Source: Punica granatum (lineage: Eukaryota; Streptophyta; Magnoliopsida; Myrtales; Lythraceae). From it: DNA of 64,000 bases. The notes below the pieces were generated by a model that worked only from the letters and a program-made list of their open reading frames with translations, was not told the DNA's origin and did not search any database. The stretch is taken from NCBI RefSeq assembly GCF_007655135.1, contig NC_045128.1:2480001-2544000 (forward strand), read 5' to 3'. Shown here in pieces: positions 61,300 through 64,000 of this stretch. A program made the position numbers and the translations under genes. The stretch's first letter is position 1, and each line of letters starts with the position of its first letter.

Positions 61300-64000
61300 A
61301 AAGCAAATCCTAAAGCAAACTTGATGATGTACGTAGCTGAGGCCTATGATAATAAATGAAAAATAAAACTAAGAAGCTCTGAGGGAGAAGAAAACACGTA
61401 CATGGATGAATTACCCTACTTGCTTGGCAGCCAATACGTACACCCCTTTCTGTCATACATACATACATACATATATATATATATATATGTACATACTTGG
61501 GTGATCTTTGTAATCCAGTGATAAGTAATCTTTGCCTTCAAATTTAGAAATCTTTATTTACTGTTGAATACATTTAATATGGAATCACATATATTCTGTT
61601 TCCCTCCACCAATTTATGGGATTAGGTAATTGACATTTGAAATTGATTACTTTAAGGGAAACAAATTATGTTGATTGATCTCCCAAAAGTTATTAATTGT
61701 TCATCATAGCAAAAAAAAAAAAAAAAACTTTGTTTATAGCTCTGATTCTTTCGGTGCCGATTTTCAGATCCTATTATAACAAGATGCCAGATATATAATA
61801 CAAAATCAATTAATTCGGAGAGTTTGCTCGAGTCGTCTATTGCTTTACAACAACTATCGAACTCCCACGATATGAACTCAATCGATCTCATCGGGTTTTG
61901 GAGCTTCCAAGTTTTTGCCATCTAGATTTCAAGAGCCGGATACCGATCGAATGCAGACCGACAAATGATACAAGGACCGATTGATTATGAGGGACAAGTG
62001 TGTAATCAAGCACTAAAAAGACTTGTTGTCTAAGTGAAATCAAATCACTAGCTAGGTACACTGGACGTATGTACTGACCGACATATATATGTATAGTAAT
62101 GGCCGCTCCAATTGGATTAACGGTGCCACCTAACTGAGCGTCCCGATCCATCATGATTCAGGACCATTAGGCTCCAGTCATCCAGCCTGGCCCGGCTTGA
62201 GGCCGATACGATCGAAGGTGCACTGCTCGTCCCCTGCTTAAAGGCACTAGAGAACTCGGACATTATATTGCTCGCGCATCGGCGAAGGTATAGTTGAGAT
62301 TAATTTCCCATGTTCATATTCACCATTCAATTTATACCCCCGCGTGCAGTTGTAATTTAGATCAACAAAAAATTGTTCTTTTAAGAATAAAAACATATTA
62401 TCAACAATTTAAATTGATTCTAACTTAAATCCTATATCTATAAAGTAATAATTAAGATCACAAATTTTTTAAAAAGAAACCTGATCGAATTAGGTATATC
62501 GAAGAAAAAGATAATAGTAGTTAGTTTGATTTACAATTTTTAATAAAATTAATTGTCTCTCAGGATAAGCCTTGTTTTATATTAGACAATAGTAAATGTA
62601 TGAGGTACGCGTTCATTAATATTTCAGATATTAGGATATATAAGGATAAGTAATGGATAAGCAATTTTCGTTAAATGCATAGAAAAGAAATAAATCATAA
62701 GAAATGCTTAGAGAATATATATTAAGTGGGGCCTGGGGTTGAATGTCCACGGTCGGCCCAATCCGTGTAATTATTGGATATGGCCTCTCACAGATGTAAG
62801 AAGGCCCCTTTCGAGTATTAGGTGGGGGCCCCGGTGCTGCCTATAAAAAAATGGTTTTTATCCAAATGATCCATTATTTATCTGTTTTGTCAAATCTATT
62901 ATATATTTTTTTATCAGATATATCCCATGATTTACTTTTTACTATCCTGGCATTATCTTTTCCGTTGACATCTAACAGCCGTGCTGAAGTGGCACGTGGA
63001 GCGATAGTAGGCTATACTTGCCACGTGAACGCCACGTCAGCACGGCCGTTAGATGTTGACGAAAAAGATAACGGCGTGATAGATTTAAAGCAAAATGTAA
63101 ACCATAGGATATAATTGATAAAAAAAGCATAAAATAGATTTGACAAAACGCGTAAACCACGAGTCGTTTTAGATAAAAATCCCTATAAAAAATGAAAAAG
63201 GTTATTTCTTCTGCGAAATTTTTTTCAGTAATAAGAGAGATACATAGATCTAATACAAGTAAATAAATTGAAACGAAATAAAAAGATACATAAATCTCAT
63301 TAGTGAAGGCAAATCTATGACATTTTCGTTTCAAACGATGCCGTATTTTACTGCACCATGACTAATTTATCTTTCTTTTACGAAACTTCAAAACAGCTTT
63401 TTGCAACCAAAAAGACATGGATGGATGGATGGATGATTCTCTCTCTCTGGTATATTCAAAAGTCAATCAAAAGGGGCATAATAAATAAATAAAGAGATGT
63501 TTAATGTTAATCTTAATCTAATCCCACATGCAACACATGACGCGCTGCTTAATCATTGAGCTGTGCACCAACACGAAACTTAGGCATCTGTCTGTCCCCG
63601 CTTGGCCCTCCTCTGCTTTTCTGACAAACCGGAGAAAAGGCAGAAACTTGGGAGGAAGAAAAGAAAAGCCTGTACCCTTTTGCACCCATTTCAAACGATT
63701 CACTTCTCTCTGCCCAAAATTTCCACAAAAGCTCAAATCAAGAATTGGATCCCCTCCCAATGATTGATCGAAGCTGTAGCTTTCCGCCACACACGAAGCT
63801 TCATTAGTTCTGCTCGACGGGAATTTGGGGGATTTTCTTGGTGGGGAAGGGATGCTCTGTTTCTCCGGTTGACTGTGTTTGCTTTGTGCATTTATTGAGG
63901 TAATATAAAATCCGAGGTTCTGAGATTTATCTTCGGAGGGCAAGTTTGGATATGGTGGAAAATCCAAAAGGGTCTGCGCTGATTTTGAATTTTAGCAGTA
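61300..64000. other. Terminal spacer with MITE and possible leader of the next gene
   Basis: Microsatellites: (CATA)n then (TA)n at 61458-61489 and GGAT repeats at 63420-63434. The fold-back MITE is listed separately. The last 400 bases (TCTCTCTGCCCAAAATTTCC near 63700 and a GAGGTAATA donor-like site at about 63898) resemble a plus-strand 5' UTR exon of a gene beyond the window, but no coding sequence is visible. Confidence 0.4.
62851..63182. mobile_element. Fold-back MITE, 332 bp, Mutator-like
   Basis: Flanked by an exact 10-bp duplication CTATAAAAAA (62841-62850 and 63183-63192). The arms pair over almost the full length: GGTTTTTATCC at the left with GGATTTTTATC reading in from the right, GTTTTGTCAAATCTATT in both arms, and CATCTAACGGCCGTGCTGA-type blocks in the middle with CACGTGG and CCACGTCAGC motifs. 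A 9-11 bp duplication and long inverted repeats fit Mutator. Confidence 0.8.

Noticed and set aside
63518..63967. 149-aa minus-strand ORF at the right edge
   Set aside because: No recognisable domain; the plus strand of the same region looks more like a 5' UTR of a gene outside the window.

Overview
This is plant nuclear DNA, most likely from a dicot. Genes are split by many short GT-AG introns, intergenic DNA is AT-rich, and microsatellites, SINEs, MITEs and short LTR elements (TRIMs) are scattered through the non-coding stretches. All intact gene models are ordinary eudicot housekeeping or cell-wall genes. The species cannot be named from the sequence alone. I joined exons by hand, requiring GT/GC-AG borders, phase continuity and protein-family continuity.

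Layout: (1) 1-0.5 kb, the 3' end of a NAC (NAC044/NAC085, SOG1-like) gene; (2) 1.26-4.18 kb +, a mitochondrial-type CRM-domain splicing factor; (3) 6.7-8.4 kb -, a GT17 glycosyltransferase; (4) 8.4-15.9 kb, a gene-free, transposon-rich interval with a hAT MITE, two SINEs and other MITE-like pieces; (5) 16.4-23.0 kb +, golgin candidate 6 (Uso1/p115-like tether); (6) 24.2-26.9 kb +, glucuronokinase; (7) 28.3-29.3 kb -, a small conserved protein of unknown function; (8) 30.0-33.1 kb -, a DUF707 membrane protein; (9) 36.0-38.1 kb +, SGF29; (10) 38.7-40.6 kb -, a GDSL esterase/lipase, and 43.0-44.9 kb -, a tandem copy broken by a frame-shifting deletion; (11) 46.2-47.9 kb +, SURF2; (12) 48.4-51.3 kb -, a uridine kinase/UPRT fusion; (13) 52.3-55.6 kb -, a PMT9-like Golgi methyltransferase; (14) 55.6-64 kb, a degenerate region with two TRIM retrotransposons, a broken F-box gene, a SURF2 fragment, an FBD/LRR fragment and a fold-back MITE.

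The genes are not an operon or a pathway cluster, but several share themes. GT17, golgin 6, glucuronokinase (UDP-glucuronate supply) and the PMT methyltransferase all relate to Golgi or cell-wall glycan work. The gene content matches several Arabidopsis segments that I recall as paralogous, so the window looks like an ancestral block that Arabidopsis later split and shared out. The most noteworthy features are the broken GDSL tandem copy, the TRIM inserted with a perfect 5-bp target duplication inside an F-box pseudogene, the SURF2 fragment 12 kb from its intact source, a 14-nt microexon in SGF29, a GC-AG intron in the uridine kinase gene, and several mobile elements with exact target-site duplications. 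I found no CRISPR array, rRNA, tRNA, virus-like gene or previously undescribed multi-gene system.
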